NCBI RefSeq assembly: GCF_947179165.1
Contig: NC_077242.1
Coordinates: forward strand, 30,978,097 to 31,042,096
Direction of reading: 5' to 3'
Origin: Solanum dulcamara
Lineage: Eukaryota; Streptophyta; Magnoliopsida; Solanales; Solanaceae
Length of the DNA: 64,000 bases
Shown here: piece after piece, positions 22,884 to 35,600 of the stretch
How the letters are laid out: each line of letters starts with the position of its first letter
How positions within the stretch are numbered: position 1 is the first letter of the stretch
Notes under the pieces: model-generated
Database searches by the model: none
Told to the model about the DNA's origin: nothing
Seen by the model: the letters and a program-made list of their open reading frames with translations, nothing else
Program-made: the position numbers and the translations under genes

Positions 22884-25800
22884 TGTTACACCCCACACTC
22901 TTGAGCTCGGGATATCTCTTAAGCTTCTTAGAAGTTATCAAGTGAGTCGGATAATCTACTACACTATCACACAACTCTAAGAAAGAACGAATGTGATACA
23001 CCATAGTAGGAAAGGTTGGAAATAAGGTCATGAGAAAGGAGTTAGAGGCAAAGTAATGAGTCATAGGACTTGATTTACCTACTTAAACTACCAATTTAGA
23101 AGTCTTGAATAACTAAGACACTTGAGTATATACAAGCTTACGTATAAAGGATTATATGGGTTCTTAAAATAAAATGAGATTACGAACCCACGCGGAGGAG
23201 GAGAGAACGACACACGGCAACAAGAGGAGGCTCCATGTGGAATCCTAGGAAAGTGCCATATGGAAGCAGGTGACCCACTTCTTGGAGTCAAGTAGGTGAC
23301 CCACCTACTTAGGGGTGGGCCCCACCAAGTACATGTGGCAACCTCTAATTGGTTGCATGATTACGTTGGTCTAATAAGGGTTGGACACGTGTCACTGTAT
23401 GGGGATGACACGTGTAACCCTATAAGACAACCTATATATATATATATGTATTTTGACTAAGTACTTCATTTCTCAGCCAAAACTTCAGCCAAAGAGCAAG
23501 AAAAGAAAGAAACGTAGAGAGGAAAAAACAAGACAGCCACGGTTTGGAGATTTCAAGGTAAGTTCCAATTTTCCTCCATGAATTAATTATCTACGGTGTT
23601 CCTCAACAGCGTGAAGGTGTATATATGTATTTTATGATGCCTACGGAACCATATGTTCAGCTTTACACTTGGAATAAATAAGAGAAAGTTGAAGGAAAAC
23701 CTAGAAAGCCAAAGAAGGAGGGCTACGGCCTAGGGGCTGCCAAGGTAAACCTCCGAACTTCTGTCTGTAAATAAATTATTTGAGGTATCCTATGATGAAT
23801 TTAGGGTTTTAATAACATAAATATATGGGTTGAGGCAGCAAATAAGTAATATAAACAGTCCTCTAAAGTTTCAGTACGGCAAGGAACTTCCGAGGCTAGT
23901 TTGGCGAGTTTTGGCCAATTTTGGGTAAGGTAAGACCTTTTCCTTAAATTTGGAGTTTATGATGTTGTTATGAAGTGTATTAAATTTTTCTTAAGTTGCT
24001 GGAAATATGAAAATCCCATAAATATGCTTGACGTTCGAAACAAACTAAATTCGAGTCGCTATAGTTAAATTGTAGTCAAAGCAAGGTGTTGTGCTTGTGG
24101 TGTGCTGCTGCAGGTGTGTGGTGGTGTGTTGAAGGGACTAAAAGTGTTATAAAATAGGTTTGGTAGATGCTTTTTGAAGCCACACAACCCCTCATTTTGT
24201 ATAATTAAAGGTTTTGTGAAATAAAAACTAGAAACCCTATTTTGGTATCGTAATTTTTAGCAAGTTGTTTGGAACTTATGTTGTGTAATGTTGCCATATT
24301 TTATTTGTATATGAGATGCATATTGTTGTTGTTGGTTTTCTGTAGTGGTTAGTTATCTAATTGGAAATTTGTATAGGTCATGTTATAGGGGAGGTGCTTC
24401 CCGATTTTCGTTAACTCCTTAACTAGCTAAAGAACTAGTCGACAAGATGAACGAGGAAATGAGTTCTATGATTACTCATGTGCAACTTAAGATGCTGAAA
24501 AGTCAAGGAACATTGATATTCTTATTTCTTCTATGTTGAATAGGTTCGAAGGACGATGAGAAAAACGTGATAAAGTGCAACTCGTAAGAGGTATGTAAAG
24601 CTTTCTCTTGGCATGTTTTTGGAATAAGTATGTAAAGCTATCTTTCTTTTGTTTTGGCATGTCTTAGCCTTAAGTGAATTGTATGTGAAATGAGGGGATA
24701 ATTCCATTCCCATAACTCCAAGTATCCCTCATAATCCCTGTCCACTGCTTAGTATTGGAACTCCTGCAAGAATTGAGTATTGCTTGTTAAGACTTCTACG
24801 TGTTAAAGAGTAGTGTGTAGAAAGCTACCTCTCCTTTATCTTGATATGTACTTGGTATGAAAATGAGATTATGATGCCATAGTTTTTCACCGAACCCCAG
24901 GATGGGCCGGGTATGAAATATGTATATGATGACCACACAAAGGGAAGTATAGACTAAATAGAGCTTATTCTCTTTCTTTTTTGGCATGTCTTAATTATAA
25001 GTTAAATATGATATGAGCTCCGGGGTAATTACACTCTTAAGCATCTCTTATTTACTTCTGAGTATTGAACTCCTGTAGTAGTTGAACTATTTCCCTGCAA
25101 ACTTCTATATGTTAAAGAGGATATTCGAGATGACTACACTACTACTCGGATCCTTAGGCAAAAGCTTAACTTTCTTATTCTGTCAAGTATCTGATAATGA
25201 TTTAAATTGCATATAGTTAATAACTACTCTACTCGTGAATAGTGTAACCCTTCTATCATTGAGTCCCGAGCTAGGGTACGTTCTCTTGCACAGTTCAATG
25301 CATTATCCACCGAGTCCCTCACTAAAGGGCTGGGTATACTATATGAGGACATGATAATGCAATGAGATGAAAAACTCACCGAGTCCCTCACTAGAGGGCC
25401 AGGGTACGTATGTATAAATATAATGATGTGTTGCAATAAGGTGGTGATGGCGTCGAGCCTATGATGGTGCTACAGAGGTGATTCACCGGATCCCCAAAAG
25501 GGCCGGCTATATTATATGATTTGAGCATGCATGGTTTTGTGATTCATTATGTACAGGTACAGATTTCTGATTTGACATTTTATCCCTACCTCTTTATTTC
25601 AGATATGCCTCCAGTCGTATTATGTTATGTTTTACATACTCAGTACATATGATTTACTAACCCCTTTTCTCGGGGGGCTGCATTTCATGTCTACAGGTAT
25701 ATATACAGGTTTTGGGAGTCCGTTAGCTTAGGATTCTGCTCAGCTCAGCTAGAAGAGGCTCAATTATATTGGAGCCTAGTTTTTGGCATTGGTCACTGAT

Positions 25801-26162
25801 GTATAGTATTGTTTTGTTATTCAGAGGTATGGCGGGGGCCCTATCTCGCCATATGTTTTCATTAATATTTTTAGAGGTCTGCAGATATGTATTTGTAGGT
25901 TGTGTATATCAGTTTGGTTCAGCTAGGTCTACATAATGTATGGTATATGTTATTCTGTTATGGCAGCCTTGTCGACTTGCATGCCCTTTCATTATGTGAT
26001 ACAAATGAAAGAGGCTACAAGTTTATGAAAATGTTATCACCCAATAGGGTTCTATTGTATGGTATTATGTTATTTACAGTTTGACTTGACCACAGCTGAT
26101 AGAAATATATGCAGGGGTTCAGATCGGACGCCAGTTGCAGCCTACGGGGTTTGGTCGTGATA
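22884..26162 (+). mobile_element. 3' LTR of element D
   Basis: It matches the 5' LTR from TGTTACACCCC through to GGTCGTGATA (terminal ATA instead of ACA). The G-box/TATA block is at 23230-23450, with a longer TATATA run at 23432-23450. The AAGGTAAG trio and GAGTCCC repeats are also kept. Confidence 0.9.
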
Positions 26163-26807
26163 ATAGTGATCTGCTTCCACCTCCAAGTAGGAATGGACAT
26201 CTTCTAACACATACCCCCAGGCCTCTGATACTCACGCTTGACCTATTTATAAGTCAAACACTTGGACACATATACTACAATGTCCATCTTCATCCGAAAT
26301 AACTAATAATGCTGGCTAAGGTCATGATATATCTTTGTCGTGCCCGGATGAATTGAATATCGAGAGTAATGAGCCTCCTCTAGTATCAATTTGATCAAAT
26401 CGCCCACTTTGGGTACAGAAATTCATCCCATAATCCTTAACCCTCTGAATCATGTCTAGCCTCCTTGTCTTCTCCCCTCAACGCCTTATCTCGAATGAGG
26501 GATAGCTTCTCATCATCAAACTGTCTCTCCCGATCTGCTCAACTAAGGAAGAGGGAGCCTCAATAAAAGCAATAAATCCTTTACTCTCCATAAAAATTCG
26601 CAATCGAACAAAGTTGTTGGCTAACCTCTAAACATCCCTAGATAATGGCCTCCTGTCAACACTAATCGCCACGAGACTCCCCATCCTAGGAGCCTTCCTA
26701 CTCAAAAAATCATCCACCACGTTGTCTTTCCCCAGGTGATACAAGATAGTCATGTCATAGTACTTTAGTAGATCAAGCCATCTATGTTGTCTCAGGTTCA
26801 GATCTCT
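26163..26807 (-). pseudogene. int: Element C RNase H end, integrase zinc finger and start of core
   Basis: Read on the minus strand from 26807: a YHLGKDNVVDDFLSRK-type RNase H tail near 26730, a linker, then [12 protein letters not shown] and a broken CxxC (C-L-T-Y) of the H2C2 zinc finger near 26250-26390, and SIPTWRWKQIT up to 26163. The next residues, MDFV, lie beyond element D at 15789. Frameshifts and a few stops are present. The finger has lost one cysteine. Confidence 0.7.
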
Positions 26808-27176
26808 CTAACTGAATATATATTGAAGACTCCGATGATCAGTAAACACCTGGCAATGCACTCTATATAAGTAATGATGGCGCACCTTTAACACAAACAA
26901 CACAACCTCTAACTCCAAGTCATGAGTATGGTAGTTCTTCTCATAAGCCTTCAACTTTATAGAAGGATTGGTGACCACCTTCCCCTTTTGCATCAATACT
27001 CCACCCAAGCCAACTTTGGAAGCATCATAGTATACAGTAAAGTCCACACCCTTTTCAGGTAGGATCAAAATAGGAGTTATAGTTAACAAAGTCTTGAGCT
27101 TTTGAAAACATGACTCACACTCATCAGACGAATGAAAATCCAAAACTTTTTGAGCCAGTCTAGTCAAAAGAGCCAC
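26808..27176 (-). pseudogene. pol: Element C RNase H domain
   Basis: A 122-residue open stretch contains FQKLKTLLT, then YYDASKVGLGGVLMQKG (first catalytic aspartate kept), a KAYEKNYHTHDLELEVVLFVLK segment with the conserved acidic helix, and FTDHRSLQYIFS near the C-end. This is the RNase H that degrades the RNA strand during reverse transcription, in the Ty3/gypsy order after reverse transcriptase. The start is internal to the polyprotein. It is among the better kept pieces of C. Confidence 0.85.
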
Positions 27177-28266
27177 AATGGTGGAGAAACCTTTTATAAA
27201 GCATCGATAATAAAAAGTGAATCATAGTAAACTCTAGATCTCGATGGGAGAAGTAGGTCTATTCCAACCTATAACTGCTTCAGTCTTGGTCGAATCCACC
27301 CTAATACCCTCCTTGGACACCACGTGCCCAAGAAATGCCATAGAATCAAGCCAAAACTCACACTTGGAGAACTTTGCATATAACTTCTGTTCTGTCAACT
27401 TTAAAGCACCGATCTCAAATGACAAGCATAATCCTCCTCTATCCTGGAATACACCAAGATATCATCAGTGAAAACAATCATAAATGAGTTTAAATACAGA
27501 TAAAATACCCGATTTATCAACTCCATGAACACTACAGGGCGTTTGTCAATCCAAAAGACATCACTAGAAACTCATAATGACCATAACGGGTCCAAAAAGC
27601 TGTCTTAGGAATATCTGACAGTCTAATCCTCAGCTCGTGTTACCCGGATCTCAAATCAATCTTAGAGAACAAGGCCGCTTCATGAAGCTGATCAAACAAA
27701 TCATCAATATGAGGAAGAGGATACTTGTTCTGGATAGTAACTTTGTTCAACTGCCTATAATCGATGCACATCCTCATAGACCCATCCTTCTTCTTCACAA
27801 ACAGAACTGGTACACCCCAAGATGACACACTAGGGTAAATAAACTTCTTACTCAAAAAATCTTGCAACTGATCCTTCAACTTCTTCATCTCTGTCGGGGC
27901 TATGCAATAAGGTGGAATAGAAATGGGCTTGGTGCCCGACTCCAAGTTAATAGCAAATTCAATATCCCTATCCGGAGGAACTCCCAGAAGATCAGTAGGA
28001 AAGACATCAACAAACTCCTTAACCAGGGGAATAGTCCCCATAAGAGGTTTTTGGGCGCTGGTATCCCAAATAAAAGAAAAATAAGACATACATCCTCTGC
28101 CAATCAGTATTTGAGTACGCAAATAGAAAATGACCTTACTAGGATAAGAACTACTACTGCCCTTCCACTCGATTCTCGAAACACTAGGTATCACCAGAGT
28201 CATAATCTTAGCATAACAATCAAGAATAGCATGATAAAGAGAAAGCCAATCCATACCTAGTATCAC
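27177..28266 (-). pseudogene. pol: Element C reverse transcriptase with protease end
   Basis: Reverse transcriptase copies the element RNA into DNA in the particle. The 208-residue open stretch 27640-28266 starts with the protease tail (ILGMDWLS), then the linker, [38 protein letters not shown] and SKIDLRSG, conserved fingers and palm motifs. The catalytic strand near 27461-27475 reads VFTDDILVYS, with both aspartates retained. The open stretch 27234-27425 (FSKCEFWL, FLGHVVS) is the thumb/connection. Frameshifts between these parts break the protein, but this is the best preserved gypsy polymerase in the window. Confidence 0.85.
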
Positions 28267-28570
28267 ATCAAAGTCTACATTCCCCTAAATAATCATATCT
28301 ACCCAAGTATCATACCCGACTTAAGAAGTAAAACAGGATTGATATACTTGATCTACCACTAAGGGTTCACCCATGGGTGTAGAAATATGAACAGGCACCA
28401 TACAATCACAAGTCAAATCAAATCTAGATGCAAAATAGGTAGACACATAGGAGAAATTGGATCTATGATCAAATAACACTGATGCAGGTCGATGGCAAAC
28501 TGGGACAATACCTGTGATAACTGCATTGAAAGACTCGGCCTCAAGCCTCTCCAAACAACCATAGCACGAT
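28267..28570 (-). pseudogene. pro: Element C retropepsin-like protease
   Basis: The open stretch at 28321-28554 reads AVITGIVPVC and then VLFDHRSNFSYVS, the position of the aspartic protease active site, where LFDPGS is usual. The glycine is lost, so activity is unlikely. The domain continues through VHISTPMGEPLVVDQVYQSC and joins ILGMDWL at 28266 after a stop near 28320. The protease normally cleaves the gag-pol polyprotein. Confidence 0.75.
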
Positions 28571-29973
28571 GCTCCTCTGCCATATCCGCTCTACATAACA
28601 CCTTGAACTCCTCCTTATGGAACTATAGAACCACCCGTACACTAACCGAAAGTATGACCACCCCTGCTAATCTGATCTCTACCTCAACCTCTAGTCGGTG
28701 GGACTGGTCCCCAAGATGGAGCTAATGAATTAGGCTGGGGTCAATTCCATCCCTGAGCAGGTCACCTCCATATAAGTCGAATGCTATTATGACGATCCCA
28801 AAGAACTACCATAACTGTCTCTGTCAGACCTGTAGGACTCTCGAGCAACCTAACCACCCTCGATCATTGGCATAAAAGCATGAATGGGGGTCTCTATCGC
28901 TAAAATGAACCATTACCTCTGTGTGACCCTCTACCTCTTGACAAGGAGCCTGAGAACTGACCACTAGAGTGGCCTCTTAGGGTTCCCAAACTACTCACTA
29001 ACCATCAATTTTGCCTCCTTGGTGGTGCTCATAATGGACTGGAAGAAATCCCCCTCACTAGAAGATCTAAACACATAGGATCGACTAGAGAAGGTTAATC
29101 CCTTCACAAATATGCGTACTTGCTCTGTCTCATCTAGGATCAATGCGGTGATATGCCTCGAAAACTGAAAGAATCATTCCTTAACTTGGATACATACACA
29201 ACACCTAGAGTCAAGCTCTTAATTCTTAACCTGCTCTCCTCGCATACGCTTCATAGAATGAAGTGATCCTTCAATGCCCTAGAAAAAGAACCTCTCTCCA
29301 ATGGAGGTGATCTAATTGGTCTGTATCTCATGAACGTCCTCTACTACTCTTTGACATGCTGACAAAGATGAAGTGCAATGAATTAAACTCTTTGGAAATC
29401 AGCCATTCACACTGCCTCTAATATCTTATGATACAGTTTCAAGAACTCATAAGCATCCTCACTTTTACCTCCCTAAAACTAGAGTGGTTTCATCTTCCAA
29501 AACCTCTCATAGCACTGCCGATCTATAATAGTCATGACGTACCTGGAGCAGTCTGCCCACTAGTAGCTGGTATAGTGACTAATAGTATCTGACCCACCTT
29601 ATCCTGCATAACTGGGATCTACTACTACCCTTGGGCTTTTTTCTCGGCTCGAGTCTATGAGCACTGTGGTGTGCCTGCAGCACTATGAGTAAATCTTTCT
29701 ATCACACATATCATCCTCAAAAAGGTCTCCTAAAATGATGGTGTCGCATATCCTAGAGGAACCTAATCATCAACAACCTCGACCTGTGGCTCATGCAGGC
29801 CTCTCTAGCAAGACCTCGGGAAGGTGCCACTCCTCGGGCATGGCCCTTACTAGTAACTGCTCCCCGTCCTTAGCCTCTAGCTTGGCCCCTACCTCTACCC
29901 CAAGCTAGTATCTCAATAGCTGCATCACGGACTACCTCCCTTCTCCCAATAGTTGTAGCTCTATTCCTCAACA
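28571..29973 (-). pseudogene. gag: Element C gag remnant
   Basis: A minus-strand ATG near 29971 opens MLRNRATTIGRREVV, followed by a GRGRGQARG-rich stretch that resembles the N-terminus of this gypsy clade's gag. Downstream frames (29600-28900) give fragmentary capsid-like sequence, and 28900-28600 is Arg/Gly/Ser rich, as in the nucleic-acid binding tail. Stops and frameshifts are frequent, and I could not see an intact CCHC knuckle. The call relies on position between leader and protease. Confidence 0.6.
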
Positions 29974-30085
29974 TCTACCAAAACAACACACAACACTTGG
30001 CACTAGCAATAAACACTCGCCATGATAAAAGAGAGTGAATAAAGGAAGTTTTCTAATGAAGAGGTTGGCAACCACTCATTTCCCT
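29974..30085 (-). other. Remnant of C leader next to LINE
   Basis: A short non-coding stretch lies between the gag start and the LINE. The primer-binding site and LTR start expected next are absent, so the break is within the leader. The exact LINE border is uncertain by some tens of bases. Confidence 0.4.
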
Positions 30086-32663
30086 TAGACTGGCACCTAT
30101 CCTACCCAACCTCATTTCCCTTAACCAATCTGGATTTGTCAAAGGCAGGAACATTTCTTAAAATATTATGCTAGCCTAAGAGATTATACACCAGATCAAG
30201 AAGCCAAATGTAGGAGGCAATGTAGTTATCAAACTTGACATGGCTAAAGACTATGATAGGGTATCTTGGTCCTATACTTGTCTAGTTTTGAGGAAAATGG
30301 GATTTGAAGAAGGTTTTATTGATATGGTATGGAGAATTATGGCTGATAATTGGTATTCCAACATTATTAATGGTTCAAGGCATGAATTCTTTCATTCCAC
30401 AAGAGTCCTTAAGCAAGGGGATCCATTATCACCAGCTTTGTTTATCATAGGTGATGAAGTCCTCTCCAGGCTCATGAACAATCTTCATCAACACCCCCAA
30501 TATCATGGTTTCCTGATGGCTAAAAAGGGCCCTCAAATTAATCATCTCAATTTTGCAGATGACATCATCATATTCTCATCTGGAAGATCTCATACCTTGA
30601 AGCTTATCATGGAGACACTACATACCTATGAGCATGCTTTAGGCCAATTGATCAACAGAGACAAGAGTAACTTCATGGTACCCTCAAATGACTTCAACTC
30701 TACTGTTAGAAGAATCAAGAAAGTTATAGGCTTCAAGCAAAAGAACAACCCTATCACATATCTGGGGTGTCCTCTCTACATTGGTAGACAGAGGATCATC
30801 TATTATTCTGAGCTTATAGCTAAAGTTGTGGCTAGGATAGCTGGATGGCAGGCAAAGTTAATTAGTTATGGAGGAAGAGTTACTTTGATTAAGCATGTCC
30901 TCCAAGCACTTCCTATTCACTTGTTATCTGCTAGTTCCCCTCCTTCAACCACTATCAAGAAAATTCAAAGCATCACAGCCAATTTCTTCAGGGGGTGGAA
31001 GAATGAAAGGAGGAAATATCATTGGTCTTCTTGGAAGAATCTGAGTTATCCCTATGATGAGGGTGGTATTGGAGTGAGACTAATATCAGATGTTGCCAAG
31101 TCTTTCCAATACAAACAATGGTGGATTTTCAGAACTAAGAATTCCTTATGGAGTGAGTTCCTCAAAGCTAAGTACTGTCAGAGGTCAAATCCTATAACCA
31201 AAAAATGGCATACAGGGCAGTCTCTGATATGGAAGCACCTCATGAAGAACAAGCACAATGTTGAGCCTCATATCCAATGGCAGATACAGTCTGGTTTTTG
31301 CCTCTTTTGGTGGGATAATTGGTTGGGAGTTGGCCCCTTAGCTAATTTCAGGTCTGCCAGTAGTAGACAGAACAATACTAAGGTGTCTTCTTTCATGATG
31401 AATGGTTAATGGAATGCAGAACTGGTCTCTTAGAAAGCACCTCCTCAGTTTGTACCTAGCATCCTGGCAAGTAACATCAACTATCAGCCCCACAAACTTG
31501 ATCAGGCCTCTTGGAAGCCTAATAATAGTGGGGAATTTAGTTGTTCTTCTGCCTGGGAACTTATCAGGGACAAAAAAAGCAAGACAAGGATCAACTCTCA
31601 AACATGGCTCAAGCACATACCTTTTAAATGTTCATTTCTACTCTGGAGAGCACTTAGAGGGAAACTCCCTACTAATGAAAAACTCACCAGCTTTGGAGAA
31701 GCACTAGCCCAATGTTACTACTGCAACATACCTGGCTTGATTACCATTGACCATGTCTTTGTCTCTGGAAATTTTGCTAGGAAAATTTGGAGTCTTTTTT
31801 CTGATTCTCTGGGTATTAACAAGGAATATACCCCCCTTAGAGGTCTGAGGATGAAGTGGTGGTCCACTAAATACAAAAATGATGTCCATAAGCTCATCCT
31901 ACAAGTAACTCCAGTATTCATATGCTGGAATCTATGGAAAAATAGGTGTGCTATTAAATATGGTGGGAAGAAATCCAACATTACAAGAGTGATATATTCA
32001 GTGCTTAAAGATAACCTCAATCTGCTGAATACCACATACCCCTACATCAACTGGCCAAACAACTGGAAGGAACTGGTCCTTCTGGTGGATAAATGTACTC
32101 ATGAAGTCACTGTTAAGACTGTTTATTGGAGGAAACCTTCAGTTCACATGGTTAAACTGAACACTGATGGTAGTGCACTTCACAATCCAGGAAAAATTAG
32201 TGGGGGAGGACTGATAAGGGATCCTCAAGGTAGTCTTATCTTTGCCTTTGCAGCCCCTTTTGGAGAAGGCACAAACAACCAAGCTGAGATGTTGGCAGCC
32301 ATCTTTGGTTTAACTTGGTGTCTCCAACTAGGATATACACAAGTAATCTTAGAAGTAGACTCTGAGTTAATAATAAGATGGATAAAACAATTAGCTCATC
32401 CACCTTGGACCATCAAGGAACAACTTCAGCAGCTGCAGGAAATCAACCACCAGTTCCAGGTTCTCAAATGCAACCACACCTATAGAGAAGCCAATTTTGT
32501 AGCTGATGCTTTATCCAAACATAGCCACAAATGTTCTACACCACAAATATACCTCAGTCAGCAAGAACTTCCCAAAGATGCCAGAGCATACTTTGACCTT
32601 GACAAGCTGGAAATGGCCAACTTCAGAAGAAGAAGGCTTAAGAGAATCAAGAAGCCACCATGA
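30086..32663 (+). pseudogene. LINE ORF2: reverse transcriptase, zinc-binding region and RNase H
   Basis: One frame runs through the whole segment with four in-frame stops (near 30158, 30177, 31407 and 31431) and no frameshift seen. Domains in order: reverse transcriptase with QSGFVKGRNIS, LDMAKDYDRVSW (A to D in the usual AKAYD), KQGDPLSPALFI and the catalytic NFADDIIIF near 30549; the RVT zinc-binding region (CYYC...H near 31713-31755); and plant-type RNase H with NTDGSA, NNQAEMLA, EVDSEL and VADALSK (32160-32510), all four acidic positions kept. The endonuclease and ORF1 are missing through 5' truncation. It ends KRIKKPP and stop. Confidence 0.85.
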
Positions 32664-35600
32664 TCTTTCAACCTCCTTGGTCCAACTTACTCTTCAAATT
32701 AATTATTGCTATGCATAGCTATACTCACTTTGAAGGTTCTATAGTTAGGACCATGGTAAAAAGGGAACTCTCCCTTATTCATTGCTTTCTTAGAACAACA
32801 AACATATCTTTACAAATTAGGATTAGAATAGAATTTTTCTTCCTTTTCCCTCTCTTTCTTGGCTGTGTAGGTACATGTAGACATGCAACATATCATCCAA
32901 TCTTTGGAAGACCATCCAAGGATAACTACTGGTACAGCAGGGGCATGAAGCAAAAATCACAACATTGGAACAAGCTTGGAAGCAACACAACATCCAACAC
33001 AGGGAAACACATTCAACAACCATCAAAAAGGAAGTTTCAATCCTACCTTTGTTGTTTGTTAGGTGGCTCTTTGTACAGCTATCATGCTACTTTGAGCCTT
33101 GGGTTGGAGTTCCTGCAGCAGCACACCAACAATATAGACCACAGTACAGCTGCAGCAGTGAATGCAAATAACCATCAACAGCTGGTGTGTTGCAGCATGA
33201 GGACATGCACCAAGGCATCCAAACTTTGCAGGATTGCAGCATATACTAATTTGACAATACCCAAGAAGTTTCAGCTCAAACGGATAACTGGAGACGTTAG
33301 GTGAGCGACCTTGAAAAAATCAGCTACCTTAAGCCTAAAGAGAGATCCTTTTGTAATTTGGAACCTCCAACTTGGGAAACAAGCTTTCAAATTTTACAAG
33401 ACTAAATAAAAGGCTATATATGCAAACCTCAAGAAGTTTCATCTCAAACGGATAATTGGAGACATTAGTCGAGCGACTTGGAAAAAGATAAAAGGCTCCA
33501 AAGCTCTTACTGAGGTCCCTTCTTTTTTGCTAATTTTGCAAGCTACTTTTTGCTTGGGTTTGTTTGTTGTATTATTGCAGGTTTCTTGATATATCAACTT
33601 CCACTAACAACAAATACATAGAGCAAATCACAAATACAACTTCCAAAACACCTGCAACATCTAAGCTTCAGCAGGCTAAGAGGTGCAGGATGTGTTGCAG
33701 CATGAGGACCTGCACCAAGGCATCCAAACTTTGCAGGATTGCATAATATACTATTTTGACAAGGCCCAAGAATTTTCAGCTCAAATGGATAATTGGAGAC
33801 GTTAGGCGAGCGACCTTGAAAAAATCAGCTGTCTTAAGCCTAAAGAGAGAGCATTTTGCAATTTGGAACTTCCAATTTGGGCAAAAAACCTTCAAAGCTT
33901 ACAAGGATAAAGAAAAGGATATATGTGCAAACCTCATGAAGTTTCACCTCAAACGGATAATTAAAGACGTTAGTCGAGCGACATGGAAAAAGATAGCAGG
34001 CTCCAAATCTATCTTCGAGGTCCTTTCCTGTTTGCTAGCTTGTGTAATCCCTTTCTTGCTTGGGTTTGTTTGTTTTATTGTTTCAGGTTGCTGGAGGGAT
34101 AAATCAACATGCCTTAACAACAACTGCATAGACGACATCACAGATACAACCACCAAATCAAAAAGCTCCACTAAGAGGACTTCACATGGCCCTTTCTGGT
34201 TATCCTATTTGGTTCAATGCTTGTATTTTATGGATGGTCTATGTGTAGGCACAATAGCATCTAGAACACCTTGGAAAATAGAAGGCAATAACAAGGAGAC
34301 ATCATCCTGCCATGCTAGGACTTCACCAATACATCAGCCCTCCACCCAGGACAAGTTCTCTTCTGAAATACCTGCAGCAACAAGCATGCACCACAAAACC
34401 CCTGCAACTCTTTTCTCTTTTAATTGTTATGTGCAGGCACATACTAACTCAAGGGAGATGATCAATTCTTCTTTGGAAGCAACAAGGAGCTGCATACATC
34501 AACATCTCCACCATCCTGCAGCACACAAAGAACAACTATAAGTTAATAGTACTAGTTACAGTAGCTTGCAAATTTGTTTGGTTGTGTATTTTGCTGGTTT
34601 TGTTTGTATGCACAGGTTCACAGATCCTCCTACTAAGGGAGATAATTGCTTGGCTTACTTGGACCTCTTCATCACATCAACCTGCTTGTTAGTGTATTTT
34701 TCTGGTGTTGTTTGCCTATGCAGTTGCAGAACTGGAGGCTACTCATGTTTTTGCTCAACATCTGCAGCAGTTCCTGCAGCAACAATGCTGCACCCCATCT
34801 GCAACTCCAACTTCAAGAATACATTGATTCCCAACCCACCAGCAACCAACATCAGCCAACCTCTGCTTCACCAAGATGCAGCACACACTGAGCAATTACA
34901 AGCCAATAGTACTTGGTACAGTAGCTGGCAGGTTTGTTTTGTATGTTGTTCTGGTTTTGTGTGTCTATGCAGGTGTCCCAAGGAGACAACTCTTACCACA
35001 AAGAGGGCTTTTACCCTGAGTATAGCATGCAACCAAAAACAGCCTGTCCATAAATGCAAACGAAGGGGAACTAAAGCATGGCAGGATAGGACCTCATCAG
35101 CACCATCCCACATTCCTCACTACCTGCAGCAACCTTATTTCAGACAAACTCTATAGAGACCTATGTTGGTTTATTTGTTTGAATATAGGCATATAAGAAG
35201 TTCTTCTAATGGCTGGACTGAACAACCACAGCATCACTGGATCCCTACCATATGCAAGGCAGCACCAGTTCACCTCCATAGCAGTTGCCATACTAAAAAC
35301 TGCAGCACCTTCAAGATGCAGCATGCAATAAATTTGTTTTAAGGCTTTTCTAAACAACAACTCCAAGGCTGCTGGTTGCTACAATTCACTATACTTCCTC
35401 TCATTTCACCCTCCTCAGCTGATATATGCTCAATCTTTAAGTGGATGCAACCCTCCATTGGGACTTACTTGGTATGACAAGACTAAAAAAGGCAAAGATG
35501 AAAAGAATTTTCCCATTCCATGCCAGATAGAAGTTTCATATACTTGTTCTTCTTCAATGTAGCTATGTCTGGACGTAGTATAGTTGAATAGAACTAGTGT

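Larger units (their letters stand above)
15790..26162 (+). mobile_element. Gypsy-type element D with giant LTRs, inserted in C integrase
   Basis: It has a 5' LTR at 15790-19006, primer site, a degenerate internal region at 19007-22869, purine tract, and a 3' LTR at 22884-26162. Flanks are ATGGT (15785-15789) and ATAGT (26163-26167), a five-base duplication with one change. The two 3.2 kb LTRs together exceed the 3.9 kb interior, which shows only an integrase remnant and a possible gag trace. The LTRs differ by roughly one base in ten over the first 250 bases by eye, so the insertion is not recent. Confidence 0.9.

Noticed and set aside
27862..28260. 132-codon plus-strand open frame
   Set aside because: It is the antisense shadow of the C reverse transcriptase, which has clear conserved motifs on the other strand.
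32660..33304. 214-codon frame starting at the LINE stop
   Set aside because: It is out of frame with ORF2, without a domain, and its C-end is the tail repeat. It is treated as chance unless the repeated peptide is shown to be selected.
34566..35156. 196-codon open frame in the LINE tail
   Set aside because: Its composition mirrors the CTGCAGCA repeats, there is no recognisable domain, and overlapping frames read similarly.
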